Origin: Sphingomonas oryzagri
GTDB taxonomy: Bacteria; Pseudomonadota; Alphaproteobacteria; Sphingomonadales; Sphingomonadaceae
DNA: 64,000 nucleotides
Reading direction: 5' to 3'
Assembly: GCF_029906645.1 (NCBI RefSeq)
Contig: NZ_JARYGZ010000001.1
Coordinates: forward strand, 1,669,208-1,733,207
The stretch's first letter is position 1; every line of letters begins with the position of its first letter. Both the position numbers and the translations under genes were made by a program. The notes under the pieces are model-generated. The model was not told the DNA's origin. It did not search any database and saw only the letters and a list, made by a program, of their open reading frames with translations. Of this stretch, positions 29,139 to 37,221 are shown piece after piece.

Positions 29139-29519
29139 TTACAGGTCGCCCTCCGCAACGCTGCCAAGACCGAAGATTCGGTCCACTTCCAGCACGAGAT
29201 CGCGCAGGTGGAAGGGCTTTGACAGCACCTTCGCATTGGGGTGGGTGATGCCGCCCTTCAGCGCCACCGCCGCGAAGCCGGTGATGAACATCACCCGCAT
29301 GTCAGGCGCGATGCGGCCGGCCCGCTGGGCCAGCTCGATGCCGTCCATCTCCGGCATCACGATATCGGTGAGCAGCAGGTCGAACGGCTCGCTCTCCAGC
29401 AGCGGCAGCGCCGCCGTGCCGCAATCCACCGCGGTGACGTGGTAGCCGACCTTCTCCAGCGCGCGGGCGAGATACTCGCGCATCGAATTATCGTCTTCAG
29501 CCAGCAGAATCCTGATCAT
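29139..29519 (-). CDS. cpdR: Cell-cycle response regulator CpdR
   Basis: A 126-residue stand-alone receiver domain. Acidic pocket residues AEDD are at 7-10, the phospho-acceptor D52 is in LLTDIVMPEMDG, the switch threonine region is MFITGFAAVAL and the lysine is in VLSKPFHLRDLVLEVDRIF. That ending matches the CpdR group. In Caulobacter unphosphorylated CpdR recruits ClpXP to degrade cell-cycle proteins such as PdeA. Start MIRILLAEDD was chosen; a longer reading frame exists upstream. It is unlinked here to its phosphorelay partners. Confidence 0.88.
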   Translation of the reverse strand: MIRILLAEDDNSMREYLARALEKVGYHVTAVDCGTAALPLLESEPFDLLLTDIVMPEMDGIELAQRAGRIAPDMRVMFITGFAAVALKGGITHPNAKVLSKPFHLRDLVLEVDRIFGLGSVAEGDL

Positions 29520-29651
29520 CGTCGCTTCCAAACGCCCCCGCCGGCCATCTTGATCCATGACGGGCCCGGCCCGTCCCTGGCGCGTCGATCGTTAAGATTC
29601 GGCAAGTGCCGAACGCTTGCCCGACGCGCCTTGCTTCCCTAGCAGATTAGC

Positions 29652-30515
29652 ATGGCTACGCATCCGCCGGAACCGCGCGTCTATGCCAGGTTGGGACAGG
29701 TCGGCGCGCGCTCGCCGCTGGTCATCGCGGTGCCGCACGCGGGCCGCTTCTATCCGCCCGAGATACTGGCCGCCGCACGCCTGCCCCAGCACGCGCTGGA
29801 GACCATCGAGGATCGCCACGCAGACCTGCTGGTGGCCGACGCGGTGCAGGCCGGCGCGGTAGCGATCGTCGCGCGGATGGCGCGCGCCTGCATCGATCTC
29901 AATCGCGACGAGCGAGAGATCGATCCGGCGCTGCTGGGCGGCACCGCCGAGCCGGGCGCCCTGCTGGCATCGGTGAAGGTGGCGGGCGGCCTGGGGGTGA
30001 TCCCGAGCCGGATCGCGGCCGGCGGCGCGGTCTGGGCGAGGCCGCTCGGCCCCGAGGAGATCGAGCGGCGGATGGATGAGATCCACCGCCCGTATCATGG
30101 CGCCATTGCGCAGGCGATGGACGAGGCGCAGGCGGTGCATGGCATCGCCATCCTGATTGATTGCCATTCGATGCCACCACTGGGCGGGCGGAGCGGCAAC
30201 GCGCAGGTGGTCATCGGCGATCGCCACGGTCGATCGGCCGAGCCGCGCTTCGTGTCGGCCGCGATCGATGCCGCCCGGCGCGAGGGCCTCACCGTGGCGC
30301 GCAACCACCCTTATGCCGGCGGGCACACGCTTGATCGGCATGGCGCCCCCCGCGCCGGTCGGCACGCAATCCAGATCGAGGTGGATCGCAGCCTCTATCT
30401 GGATGCGAGGCTGCGCACGCCGACCGATGGTCTTGCCGGCGCGCGCCGCCTGATCGCCGCGATCGCCGCCGCGCTGGAGGATGAGGCGCCCGGCCATCTG
30501 CTCGCGGCCGAATAG
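29652..30515 (+). CDS. N-formylglutamate amidohydrolase family protein
   Basis: A 287-residue zinc-dependent hydrolase of the N-formylglutamate deformylase family. Recognisable are VIAVPHAGRFYPPE, EDRHADLLVAD, CIDLNRDEREID, LIDCHSMPPLGG and HPYAGGHTLDRHG, with potential metal ligands at H, H and E. It releases formate from N-formylglutamate, an end step of histidine breakdown; family members also hydrolyse other N-formyl or peptide substrates. No other hut genes are nearby, so the true substrate is open. Confidence 0.88.
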   Translation: MATHPPEPRVYARLGQVGARSPLVIAVPHAGRFYPPEILAAARLPQHALETIEDRHADLLVADAVQAGAVAIVARMARACIDLNRDEREIDPALLGGTAEPGALLASVKVAGGLGVIPSRIAAGGAVWARPLGPEEIERRMDEIHRPYHGAIAQAMDEAQAVHGIAILIDCHSMPPLGGRSGNAQVVIGDRHGRSAEPRFVSAAIDAARREGLTVARNHPYAGGHTLDRHGAPRAGRHAIQIEVDRSLYLDARLRTPTDGLAGARRLIAAIAAALEDEAPGHLLAAE

Positions 30516-30528
30516 GAGCCTGCCGGAT

Positions 30529-30561
30529 AAAAAAACCGCCCCGCGTTTACACGCGGAGCGG
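30529..30561 (-). terminator. Intrinsic terminator of the candidate small RNA
   Basis: On the minus strand CCGCTCCGCG, loop TGTAAA, CGCGGGGCGG (10-bp stem with one G-U pair), followed directly by seven T. It cannot serve the plus-strand gene to its left, where the strand would end in A residues. Confidence 0.9.
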
Positions 30562-30631
30562 CCAAGGTTCAGGGAGGAACGCACCCGAAGGTGCGTCATG
30601 CGCGATCACGAAGGGGGGCATGACCGCGCAC
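30529..30631 (-). ncRNA. Candidate small RNA with anti-Shine-Dalgarno segments
   Basis: A roughly 103-nt minus-strand transcript predicted from its own promoter to an intrinsic terminator. Hairpin 1 (30598-30631): an 11-bp stem with a 12-base loop containing CCCCCCUUCG. Hairpin 2 (30579-30596): a perfect 7-bp stem ACGCACC closed by a UUCG tetraloop. A linker, UCCUCCCUGAACCUUGG (30562-30578), has a UCCUCCCU anti-Shine-Dalgarno sequence. The terminator (30529-30561) follows. The design fits a trans-acting regulator that pairs with ribosome binding sites, like the C-rich-loop RNAs of alphaproteobacteria. Promoter, structure and terminator agree in position. No Rfam family was recognised by eye. 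Confidence 0.72.
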
Positions 30632-30636
30632 TTGCT

Positions 30637-30664
30637 AAAATAGGCGAACGCGCGATTGGTTCAA
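30637..30664 (-). promoter_or_regulatory. Predicted sigma-70-type promoter of the small RNA
   Basis: Minus strand TTGAAC (30659-30664), 16 bp, TATTTT (30637-30642). The inferred start at 30631 is six bases past the -10 box and is the first base of hairpin 1. Confidence 0.6.
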
Positions 30665-30729
30665 GAGATTCGATGCAAAAAAATCACGGCTTCGACTAAA
30701 TGTGTAGTCTGGCCGATAAAATGCTTGAC

Positions 30730-31287
30730 TCAGGCCGGCCCCGCACCGGGCGCCATGCGATCGAGCGTACGGTCGCGATCGAGAAAGCGGTGCTTCAGCG
30801 CCGCGCCAATGTGCAGCACCAGCAGCGCGATCATCAGCCAGGCGAGTTGCTCATGCCGCTCGGCCACCGTGTGGCTGATCTGCTTGTCCTGCGCCACCGG
30901 GAACATCGGCAGCGGAAAGAGGCCGAAGAAAGTCAACGGATGACGCTTGGGGCTGGCCGAAGTGAACACCCAGCCCGATAGCGGGATCAGGATCATCAGC
31001 GCGTAGAGCAGCCAGTGCACGGCGTGCGCCAGCCCCTTCTCCCAGCGCTTGACGGTGGCGGGCAGCGGCGGCGGCCGGTGCGTGAAGCGCCAGACAAGGC
31101 GGATCACGGAAAGCAGCAGCACGGTCATGCCGATCGACTTGTGGACGCCGAAGGCGCCTGCAGGGAGCGAATCCCCGAACAGGCCGATGCCGAGATTGAG
31201 GATGATGAGGACTGCGATCGTCCAGTGCAGCGCGATGGCCACCCGCGTGTAGCGGGTCGTCCCGCCGGCATCGAACGCAGTCCCCAT
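30730..31287 (-). CDS. Cytochrome b561 (CybB type)
   Basis: A 185-residue membrane cytochrome with four membrane helices. The histidine ligands are visible in AIALHWTIAVLI (helix 1), FGVHKSIGMTV (helix 2) and the C-terminal LVLHIGAALKHRFLDRD, matching the bacterial b561 family. It transfers electrons between periplasmic donors and quinone; some members oxidise superoxide at the outer face. ATG 31287. Its 3' end is 66 bp from the small RNA promoter. Confidence 0.92.
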   Translation of the reverse strand: MGTAFDAGGTTRYTRVAIALHWTIAVLIILNLGIGLFGDSLPAGAFGVHKSIGMTVLLLSVIRLVWRFTHRPPPLPATVKRWEKGLAHAVHWLLYALMILIPLSGWVFTSASPKRHPLTFFGLFPLPMFPVAQDKQISHTVAERHEQLAWLMIALLVLHIGAALKHRFLDRDRTLDRMAPGAGPA

Positions 31288-31311
31288 ATCCCGTTCCCTT
31301 TTATCGCTCGT

Positions 31312-32088
31312 TTAGCCGAGCATCGTTCCATTCGGCGGCGGCAGCTGGCCGCGCTGCGCCTGACGGCCGAAGATATCGGCCATACGCTGCAGTGAGAAGA
31401 GGTGCGCGTAGACCAGCGGCATCAGGCCGTTCTGCAGCCACTTGCGGGCGACGTCGCCGCGCAGATTCTTCACCGCATCTTCCGAAATGATCTGGAAACC
31501 GCGATAGACGTAGGGCTGCGGCGCGCCGGTCGGCTGCGCGGTGAACTCGCCGTCGGTCAGCAGCTTCTGCTCCTTCACATCGGCGAAGAAGGCGTTGTTC
31601 AGCGTGCCGGCCTGCTCGATCTGCTCGCAGAACTGCAGGATCGCCTTGGTGCGCTCGCTGGGCGCGCCATCCTCGAACACCGGCTCGCCTTCGTCATACT
31701 GGCCGAACACGTCCGACGTCGGATCGACGCAGAGCGACAGATCGTCGCTGTCCGGGCGCAGGCGCGCGAGCAGGAAGGGATAGCGGCGGACATAGGCCGG
31801 CACGTACCAGTCGTCCGGAAACATGCCGCGCTCGTCGACCACGGCGTTCACGCCCTCGTTCAGGCCCATCAGCGCCAGCGGCACCGGATTCTCGCCCAGC
31901 GAGAAGACGATCGGATAGAAGCGGCTCGCCTGGATGAACTCCTCGACCAGCAGCGGCACGGCGTGCGCGTTCTTGAGGAAGCTCGCCCCCTCGATCGCCC
32001 GCAGCTTCCAGTCGGCATGTTCTTGGTTCGAGATCGGAATCAGATCGTTGTAGAAAAGCGGCAGGCCCTGCTCAGGTGCGCTCGCCAT
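31312..32088 (-). CDS. sapC: SapC family protein
   Basis: A 258-residue SapC-family protein (an S-layer/peptide-transport-associated family abundant in sphingomonads and Caulobacter). Start LPLFYNDLIPIS and the block PIVFSLGENPVPLALMGL are characteristic, along with DDWYVPAYVRRYPFLLA and the C-terminal region PLVYAHLFSLQRM. Function remains unclear; some members are found with TonB-dependent receptors. No receptor lies adjacent here. ATG 32088 has AGGAGT at a good distance. Confidence 0.87.
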   Translation of the reverse strand: MASAPEQGLPLFYNDLIPISNQEHADWKLRAIEGASFLKNAHAVPLLVEEFIQASRFYPIVFSLGENPVPLALMGLNEGVNAVVDERGMFPDDWYVPAYVRRYPFLLARLRPDSDDLSLCVDPTSDVFGQYDEGEPVFEDGAPSERTKAILQFCEQIEQAGTLNNAFFADVKEQKLLTDGEFTAQPTGAPQPYVYRGFQIISEDAVKNLRGDVARKWLQNGLMPLVYAHLFSLQRMADIFGRQAQRGQLPPPNGTMLG

Positions 32089-32150
32089 GACATCATACTC
32101 CTGACAAAATCCGGTCGGCACGGCCCCCCGCCCCGACGAAGCACCGTCGT

Positions 32151-33602
32151 CTATTGGCCGGGGGCGTCTTCTGCAAGCGGCAGCAAGGCTCCGGGGTTCA
32201 TGATTCCGGCCGGATCGAGCGCCGCCTTGATCGCGCGCATCGCCGCGAGGCGAACGGGATCGGCCAGCGCCGCGAAGTCCGCGCGCTTGAAACGGCCGAT
32301 GCCGTGCTCGGCCGACATGGTGCCGCCCGATTCGGTGACGAGGCCGTGGACGAAGCGCGAGACGGCGGCCGCCTGCGCCTTGAACCAGGCCTTGTCGTCG
32401 CCCCCCTCCGGCGCGCGGACGTTGAAATGGACGTTGCCGTCGCCGAGATGCCCGAAGGCGATCGGCCGTACGCCAGGAAAGCGCGCCGTCACCGCGGTGC
32501 TCGCCCGCGTCATGAAGCCGGGCATGTCGGCGACCGGCACGGCGATGTCGTGCTTGGCGGCCATGCCGTCTCGCGCCTCGGCTTCGGACAGGCTCTCGCG
32601 CAGCTTCCACAGCGCGTCCGCCTGCGCCTCGCTGGCGGCGATGGTGGCGTCACCGGCGAGGCCCTGTTCGATCGCGTCCATCAGCTCGTTCTGCAGGCGC
32701 TCACCGATGTCGCCGCTGCCGACGGCCTCGACCAGCACGTTCCAGGTCCAGCTTTCCGCCAGAGGCGCGCGCGTATCGGGGATATGACGCAGGACCAGCG
32801 CCAGCCCTTCTGCCGGCACCAGCTCGAAGCTCTCCACCGCCTCGCCCAGCCGGTCCTCCAGCCGCCGAAGCAGCGTGAGTGCGTCCTCCGCCGAACGCAG
32901 GCCGATCCAGCCGACCGAACGCGTCTCGAACGCCGGCACCAGCCGCAGCGTCGCGGCGGTAACCAGCCCGAGCGTTCCCTCCCCGCCGATCAGCAACTGC
33001 TTGAGATCGTAGCCGCGATTGTCCTTGCGCAGCGGCGCGAGGCCATGGAGCAGCGATCCGTCGGGCAGCACCGCCTCCAGCCCCAGCACCAGCGAGCGCA
33101 TCGGCCCGAAGCGCAGCACCTGCGTACCCCCCGCATTGGTGGAGACCAGCCCGCCGACGGTCGCATTGCCCTTCGCCGCGAGCGACAGTGGAAAACGGCG
33201 TCCTTCGGCCTCCACCGCTTCATGCAGATCGGCGAGCACGACCCCGGCCTCGGCGACCACGGCATTGTCGGCCGGCGACACCGATCGGATCGCACGCATC
33301 CGCCGCATCGAGACGAGCAGCGCGCGCCCCTCGGCGGGGCCGGCGGGCGTCGCGCCCCCCACCATCGAACTGTTGCCGCCCTGCGGCACGATCGCCACGC
33401 CTTCCGCCGCCGCACGGGCCACGACGAAGGCCGCCTCCTCCGCGCTCGCGGGCGATACCAAAGCCGCGGCCGCCCCCGTCACCCGCCGCCGCCAGTCGGT
33501 CAGCCACGGCGCAAGATCGGCGGGATCGACGGTGAAGCCCTGCGGACCCAATCGTCCGGCGAGATCGCCCAGCAGGGCGGCGGAAGGCGCGGGAAAAGGC
33601 AT
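32151..33602 (-). CDS. FAD-binding oxidase, GlcD/D-2-hydroxyglutarate dehydrogenase type
   Basis: A 483-residue flavoprotein of the VAO/PCMH fold. The FAD domain includes VPQGGNSSMVGG, the substrate region GGLVSTNAGGTQVLRFG and LLIGGEGTLGLVTAATLRL. The cap domain ends with GHLGDGNVHFNV, SAEHGIGRFKR and DPAGIMNPG, typical of D-lactate, D-2-hydroxyglutarate and glycolate dehydrogenases. It would oxidise a D-2-hydroxy acid to the 2-oxo acid. No GlcE/GlcF partner is present, pointing to the single-subunit D-2-hydroxyglutarate-like group. Exact substrate unproven. Confidence 0.9.
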   Translation of the reverse strand: MPFPAPSAALLGDLAGRLGPQGFTVDPADLAPWLTDWRRRVTGAAAALVSPASAEEAAFVVARAAAEGVAIVPQGGNSSMVGGATPAGPAEGRALLVSMRRMRAIRSVSPADNAVVAEAGVVLADLHEAVEAEGRRFPLSLAAKGNATVGGLVSTNAGGTQVLRFGPMRSLVLGLEAVLPDGSLLHGLAPLRKDNRGYDLKQLLIGGEGTLGLVTAATLRLVPAFETRSVGWIGLRSAEDALTLLRRLEDRLGEAVESFELVPAEGLALVLRHIPDTRAPLAESWTWNVLVEAVGSGDIGERLQNELMDAIEQGLAGDATIAASEAQADALWKLRESLSEAEARDGMAAKHDIAVPVADMPGFMTRASTAVTARFPGVRPIAFGHLGDGNVHFNVRAPEGGDDKAWFKAQAAAVSRFVHGLVTESGGTMSAEHGIGRFKRADFAALADPVRLAAMRAIKAALDPAGIMNPGALLPLAEDAPGQ

Positions 33603-33746
33603 GGCCCCGTCCTAGACGTTTGCCCCGCCGTGAGACAATCTCATCGACGTGACAGTGCATTTCACCGCTGAAATTCATCGACTGTTCAAGGCGAGCCGGT
33701 CAGCGTCCGCCCCTGTCATGACCAAATCGCCTCTGGGCCGCCGCCG

Positions 33747-34217
33747 GTGATCGCCGTCGCATTGGCCTCCCTTCTCGCCTTCGGCTCCCACCCGGCACCG
33801 CCGCCGCGTGGCAATGCCACCTCGGGCAGCGCTTTCGCCAGCGTGACGACGTTCGTGCAGTCGGTCATCATCCGTATCCCCGCGCGCAAGTCGGCGCGCT
33901 ATCGACCTGCGGGCGATCCGCCGCCGTCCCCGGCGTTCAAGGAACATAAGGGACCGAAATGTATCGATTCCGCCGCGATCGGCGGCGCCGCGATCACGAC
34001 GCCGGACAGCGTCGACTTCATCCTGAAGGGTGGCAAGCGCGTGCGCGCCAAGCTGCAGGACGAGTGTCCGTCGCTGGATTATTATTCGGGTTTCTACGTC
34101 CGCGCGCCGCAGGACGGGAAGATCTGCGCCGATCGCGACTCGGTCCACACCCGATCGGGCGGTGACTGCCAGATCGACAAATTCCGTGCCCTGACGCCGA
34201 TAAATCCGGCCAAATAG
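33747..34217 (+). CDS. Exported hypothetical protein
   Basis: A 156-residue protein beginning with a weak hydrophobic signal (MIAVALASLLAFGSHPAPP, GTG start). The mature part contains three cysteines (PKCIDS, QDECPSL and a later pair KICADRD, GDCQID) and the block FILKGGKRVRAKLQDECPSLDY, which looks like a conserved small exported family of unknown function in sphingomonads. The cysteines could form disulfides. A perfect 6-bp palindrome (ATTTCA-CCGC-TGAAAT) lies at about 33660, upstream. Function unknown. Confidence 0.68.
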   Translation: MIAVALASLLAFGSHPAPPPRGNATSGSAFASVTTFVQSVIIRIPARKSARYRPAGDPPPSPAFKEHKGPKCIDSAAIGGAAITTPDSVDFILKGGKRVRAKLQDECPSLDYYSGFYVRAPQDGKICADRDSVHTRSGGDCQIDKFRALTPINPAK

Positions 34218-34306
34218 CCCGTTTCGCTTGACTCTGGCGGCTCAAACCTTAAGCGCGGCGACGCTTCCGCGCGCAGGCACGTGTGCGGACCAATCCGGAT
34301 TCCTGC

Positions 34307-35662
34307 ATGAGCTTCGCCGATCTCGGCCTGTCCGACGAAACCCTCCGCGCCGTCACCGAGGCCGGCTATACCGAGCCGACGCCGGTGCAGGCGGCCGCGA
34401 TCCAGCCGGTGCTGATGATGCGCGACCTGATCGCGATCGCGCAGACCGGCACGGGCAAGACTGCCTCGTTCGTGCTGCCGATGATCGACATCCTCGCCCA
34501 CGGCCGCGCCCGCGCCCGCATGCCGCGCTCGCTGATCCTCGAGCCGACGCGCGAACTGGCCGCGCAGGTCGCCGAGAATTTCGAGAAATACGGCAAGTAT
34601 CACAAGCTTTCGATGGCGCTGCTGATCGGCGGCGTGCAGATGGGCGATCAGGTCGCAGCGCTGGAAAAGGGCGTCGATGTCCTCATCGCCACGCCGGGCC
34701 GCCTGATGGACCTGTTCCAGCGCGGCAAGATCCTGCTCACCGGCTGCTCGATGCTCGTCATCGACGAGGCGGACCGGATGCTCGACATGGGCTTCATCCC
34801 GGATATCGAGGAAATCTGCACCAAGCTGCCGACCAGCCGGCAGACCCTGCTCTTTTCCGCGACCATGCCGCCGCCGATCAAGAAGCTGGCGGACAAGTTC
34901 CTGTCCAACCCGAAGCAGATCGAGGTGGCGCGCACCGGATCGACCAACGCGTCCATCGAGCAGAAGCTGGTCACCACCACGTCGCGCGGCAAGCGCGGGA
35001 CCCTGCGCGACCTGCTGCGCGCCGACGACGTGAAGACCGCGATCATCTTCGCCAACCGCAAGACCACGGTGCGCGAGCTTAACCAGTCGCTCCGCCGCCA
35101 CGGCTTCGCGAGCGGGGAAATCCATGGCGACATGGACCAGTCCTCGCGCCTGAAGGAGCTGGACCGGTTCAAGGCCGGCGAGATCAACATCCTCGTCGCG
35201 TCCGACGTCGCGGCGCGCGGGCTGGACATCAAGGGCGTCAGCCACGTCTACAATTTCGATGCGCCCTGGCACCCGGACGATTACGTCCACCGCATCGGCC
35301 GCACCGGCCGCGCGGGTGCCACCGGCAAGGCCTTCACCCTCATCACCGATGAGGATGCCGAGAACATCGCGAATATCGAGAAGCTGACCGGCCAGACCAT
35401 CCCGCGCATCGAAGGCGCCAAGGCCGAAAAGGCCGAAGCATCGGCACCCCGCGCGGAACGGCCAGCGCGTGCGGAGCGCGCCGAGCGCCCGGCCCGTGAG
35501 GAGCGCAGCACCTCCAGCCGCCGCGAGCGCGCGCCGCGTGAACGCGACCGCCGCGACGCGCCCGCGCCGCACCACAACACGCCCGAGCCGATCGCGGCGG
35601 ACGCCGACATCAGCTGGAACGGCCCGGTCCCGGCTTTCCTGTCGGTGCGCATCCTCGACTGA
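34307..35662 (+). CDS. DEAD-box RNA helicase, RhlE-like
   Basis: A 451-residue DEAD-box helicase. It has the Q motif TEPTPVQAAAIQP, motif I AQTGTGKTA, Ia PTRELAAQV, II VIDEADRMLDMGF, III SATMPP, IV IIFANRKTT, V DVAARGLDI and VI HRIGRTGRAG. The tail (about residues 375-440) is an alternating Arg/Glu/Ala-rich low-complexity segment likely to bind RNA. ATG 34307 is preferred over an upstream GTG (34283). The helicase unwinds RNA in ribosome assembly or turnover. The gene stands alone. Confidence 0.95.
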   Translation: MSFADLGLSDETLRAVTEAGYTEPTPVQAAAIQPVLMMRDLIAIAQTGTGKTASFVLPMIDILAHGRARARMPRSLILEPTRELAAQVAENFEKYGKYHKLSMALLIGGVQMGDQVAALEKGVDVLIATPGRLMDLFQRGKILLTGCSMLVIDEADRMLDMGFIPDIEEICTKLPTSRQTLLFSATMPPPIKKLADKFLSNPKQIEVARTGSTNASIEQKLVTTTSRGKRGTLRDLLRADDVKTAIIFANRKTTVRELNQSLRRHGFASGEIHGDMDQSSRLKELDRFKAGEINILVASDVAARGLDIKGVSHVYNFDAPWHPDDYVHRIGRTGRAGATGKAFTLITDEDAENIANIEKLTGQTIPRIEGAKAEKAEASAPRAERPARAERAERPAREERSTSSRRERAPRERDRRDAPAPHHNTPEPIAADADISWNGPVPAFLSVRILD

Positions 35663-35745
35663 CGTCGAAACCCTTTTCGGCATTTCTTAACGCCTGCGCG
35701 CTACACCTCACTCCTGCACACGGGAATCCAGACCGCCGGGGGGCG

Positions 35746-36786
35746 GTGACCGTGGGCTTGAGGGATGGGACGGCCACGCCAGTGAGCGAGAGCAGAGGCA
35801 CATTCGATCGCATCCGTGCCCTTCTGGAGGAGGGCGCGATCGCGCCCACCCCGTCCAACTATGATTTCCTCTATCGCTACGTGACGGCGGCCGATCCGCA
35901 GCTGGTCGACGCGGTGGACATCGCCCGCCGCAACCACGGCACGCTCGCCGATCGCCTGATCGCCAACATCCGCCGCGATCTCTACGGCACCGGCCGCCAA
36001 GGCGTCAGCCGCATCCTCGAGGATACCGAGGCGCAGCTTGCGCGCATGAACGATTATGTCGAGCGCCAGGATGCCGGCGCGCGCGACTATGTCGTCAGGC
36101 TCAGCCGTTCGGACATCGACGCGTCCGCCACGCTGGAGCGCCAGCGCCAGATGCTCGCCGAGATGATCGACGCGACCAATCACATGCTCGCCACCACCGA
36201 GCAGCTGCAGGCCGAACTCGCCGCCTCCAGCCGCGAAATCGACGTGCTGAAGCAGGATCTGGAGATCGCCCGCGTCGATGCGCGATCGGACGCGCTCACC
36301 GGCCTGTCCAATCGCAAGGCGTGCTGCGACTATCTCGACGCGCAGCTGGAACGCGCGCGCAAGGAAGGCCGGCCGCTCAGCCTGATCTTCCTCGACATCG
36401 ATCACTTCAAGAAGTTCAACGACAATTTCGGGCATCGCATGGGCGACGAGGTGTTGCGCCTCGTTTCCGCGAGCCTCGAGCGCTTCTTCCACGGTCGCGG
36501 CTTCGTCGCGCGCTGGGGTGGCGAGGAGTTCGTCATCGTCATGCCCGCGCATGAAGCCGAAGAGGCGTTCCAGTTCGCCGACCGCTTCCGCCAGCATATC
36601 GGCAGCCGGGCGGTGAAGGCCCGCAATTCCGGACGCGAAGTCGGCCGGGTGACGCTCTCGCTCGGCGTCGCCGGCCTGCTCTCCGACGACAGCGCGCAAA
36701 CGCTGATCGACCGCGCCGATGCCGCGCTCTACGACGCCAAGGCCGACGGCCGCGATCGCGTCGTCTGCTGGAAGGCGGCGGCGTAA
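35746..36786 (+). CDS. Diguanylate cyclase (GGDEF domain)
   Basis: A 346-residue cytosolic protein. The N-terminal two-thirds (about residues 1-180) is helical with no clear known sensor. The C-terminal GGDEF domain has DALTGLSNRKACCDYL and the catalytic WGGEEFVIV, so the enzyme should make c-di-GMP from GTP. The inhibitory I-site RxxD upstream of GGEEF is absent (the position reads RGFV). The start is GTG; nearby in-frame alternatives exist. The GGDEF/EAL protein at 38390 lies 1.6 kb away. Confidence 0.92.
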   Translation: MTVGLRDGTATPVSESRGTFDRIRALLEEGAIAPTPSNYDFLYRYVTAADPQLVDAVDIARRNHGTLADRLIANIRRDLYGTGRQGVSRILEDTEAQLARMNDYVERQDAGARDYVVRLSRSDIDASATLERQRQMLAEMIDATNHMLATTEQLQAELAASSREIDVLKQDLEIARVDARSDALTGLSNRKACCDYLDAQLERARKEGRPLSLIFLDIDHFKKFNDNFGHRMGDEVLRLVSASLERFFHGRGFVARWGGEEFVIVMPAHEAEEAFQFADRFRQHIGSRAVKARNSGREVGRVTLSLGVAGLLSDDSAQTLIDRADAALYDAKADGRDRVVCWKAAA

Positions 36787-36878
36787 AAATCGTCGCGAGC
36801 GCGATCCGCCGCGCCATTCCGGCTTGACGCCCCTCACCCCCGATTTTGTATGACAACGGCTCCACGCAGGAGTCTTCG

Positions 36879-37220
36879 GTGCTGGTGTTCCTTGCCGCGG
36901 CGCAGTTGGCCGCTTCCTCGACTGCGTCCGATACGCAATCCGAGCAGGATCGCGTCACCGCGACCGAGGTGTTCGCCTATGCGCAGTGGCGCAACTGCGT
37001 GCTGAAGGCGACGCACCACAAGGCGTCCAAGATCAAGGATCACGACAAGGTGGCCGATGCCGCCATCGCCGATTGCGGAACGAAGGAGGCGAATTACGCC
37101 TCCTCGCTCAGCGCGCTGGCGCAGCTCTACAAGCTCGCCAATGCCGCCGATTTCGTGAAGGGCAACACCGACAAGACCCGCAAGACCCTGCGCGACATGG
37201 CGATGAAGGAGCTGAAATAG
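36879..37220 (+). CDS. Small exported hypothetical protein
   Basis: A 113-residue protein. The start GTG 36879 (MLVFLAAAQLAASSTASD) is preferred because AGGAG precedes it by 6 bases and it begins with a short signal-like segment. The mature part is helical and carries two cysteines (WRNCVLKATHH and IADCGTKEANY) and many Lys, ending NTDKTRKTLRDMAMKELK. No family is recognised. It lies convergent with tgt (2 bp between stops). Confidence 0.6.
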   Translation: MLVFLAAAQLAASSTASDTQSEQDRVTATEVFAYAQWRNCVLKATHHKASKIKDHDKVADAAIADCGTKEANYASSLSALAQLYKLANAADFVKGNTDKTRKTLRDMAMKELK

Positions 37221-37221
37221 C

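Noticed and set aside
33718-33750. Ten-residue ORF MTKSPLGRRR overlapping the 33747 start
   Set aside because: It has no ribosome site or conservation evidence; coupling by TGA/GTGA could be chance.
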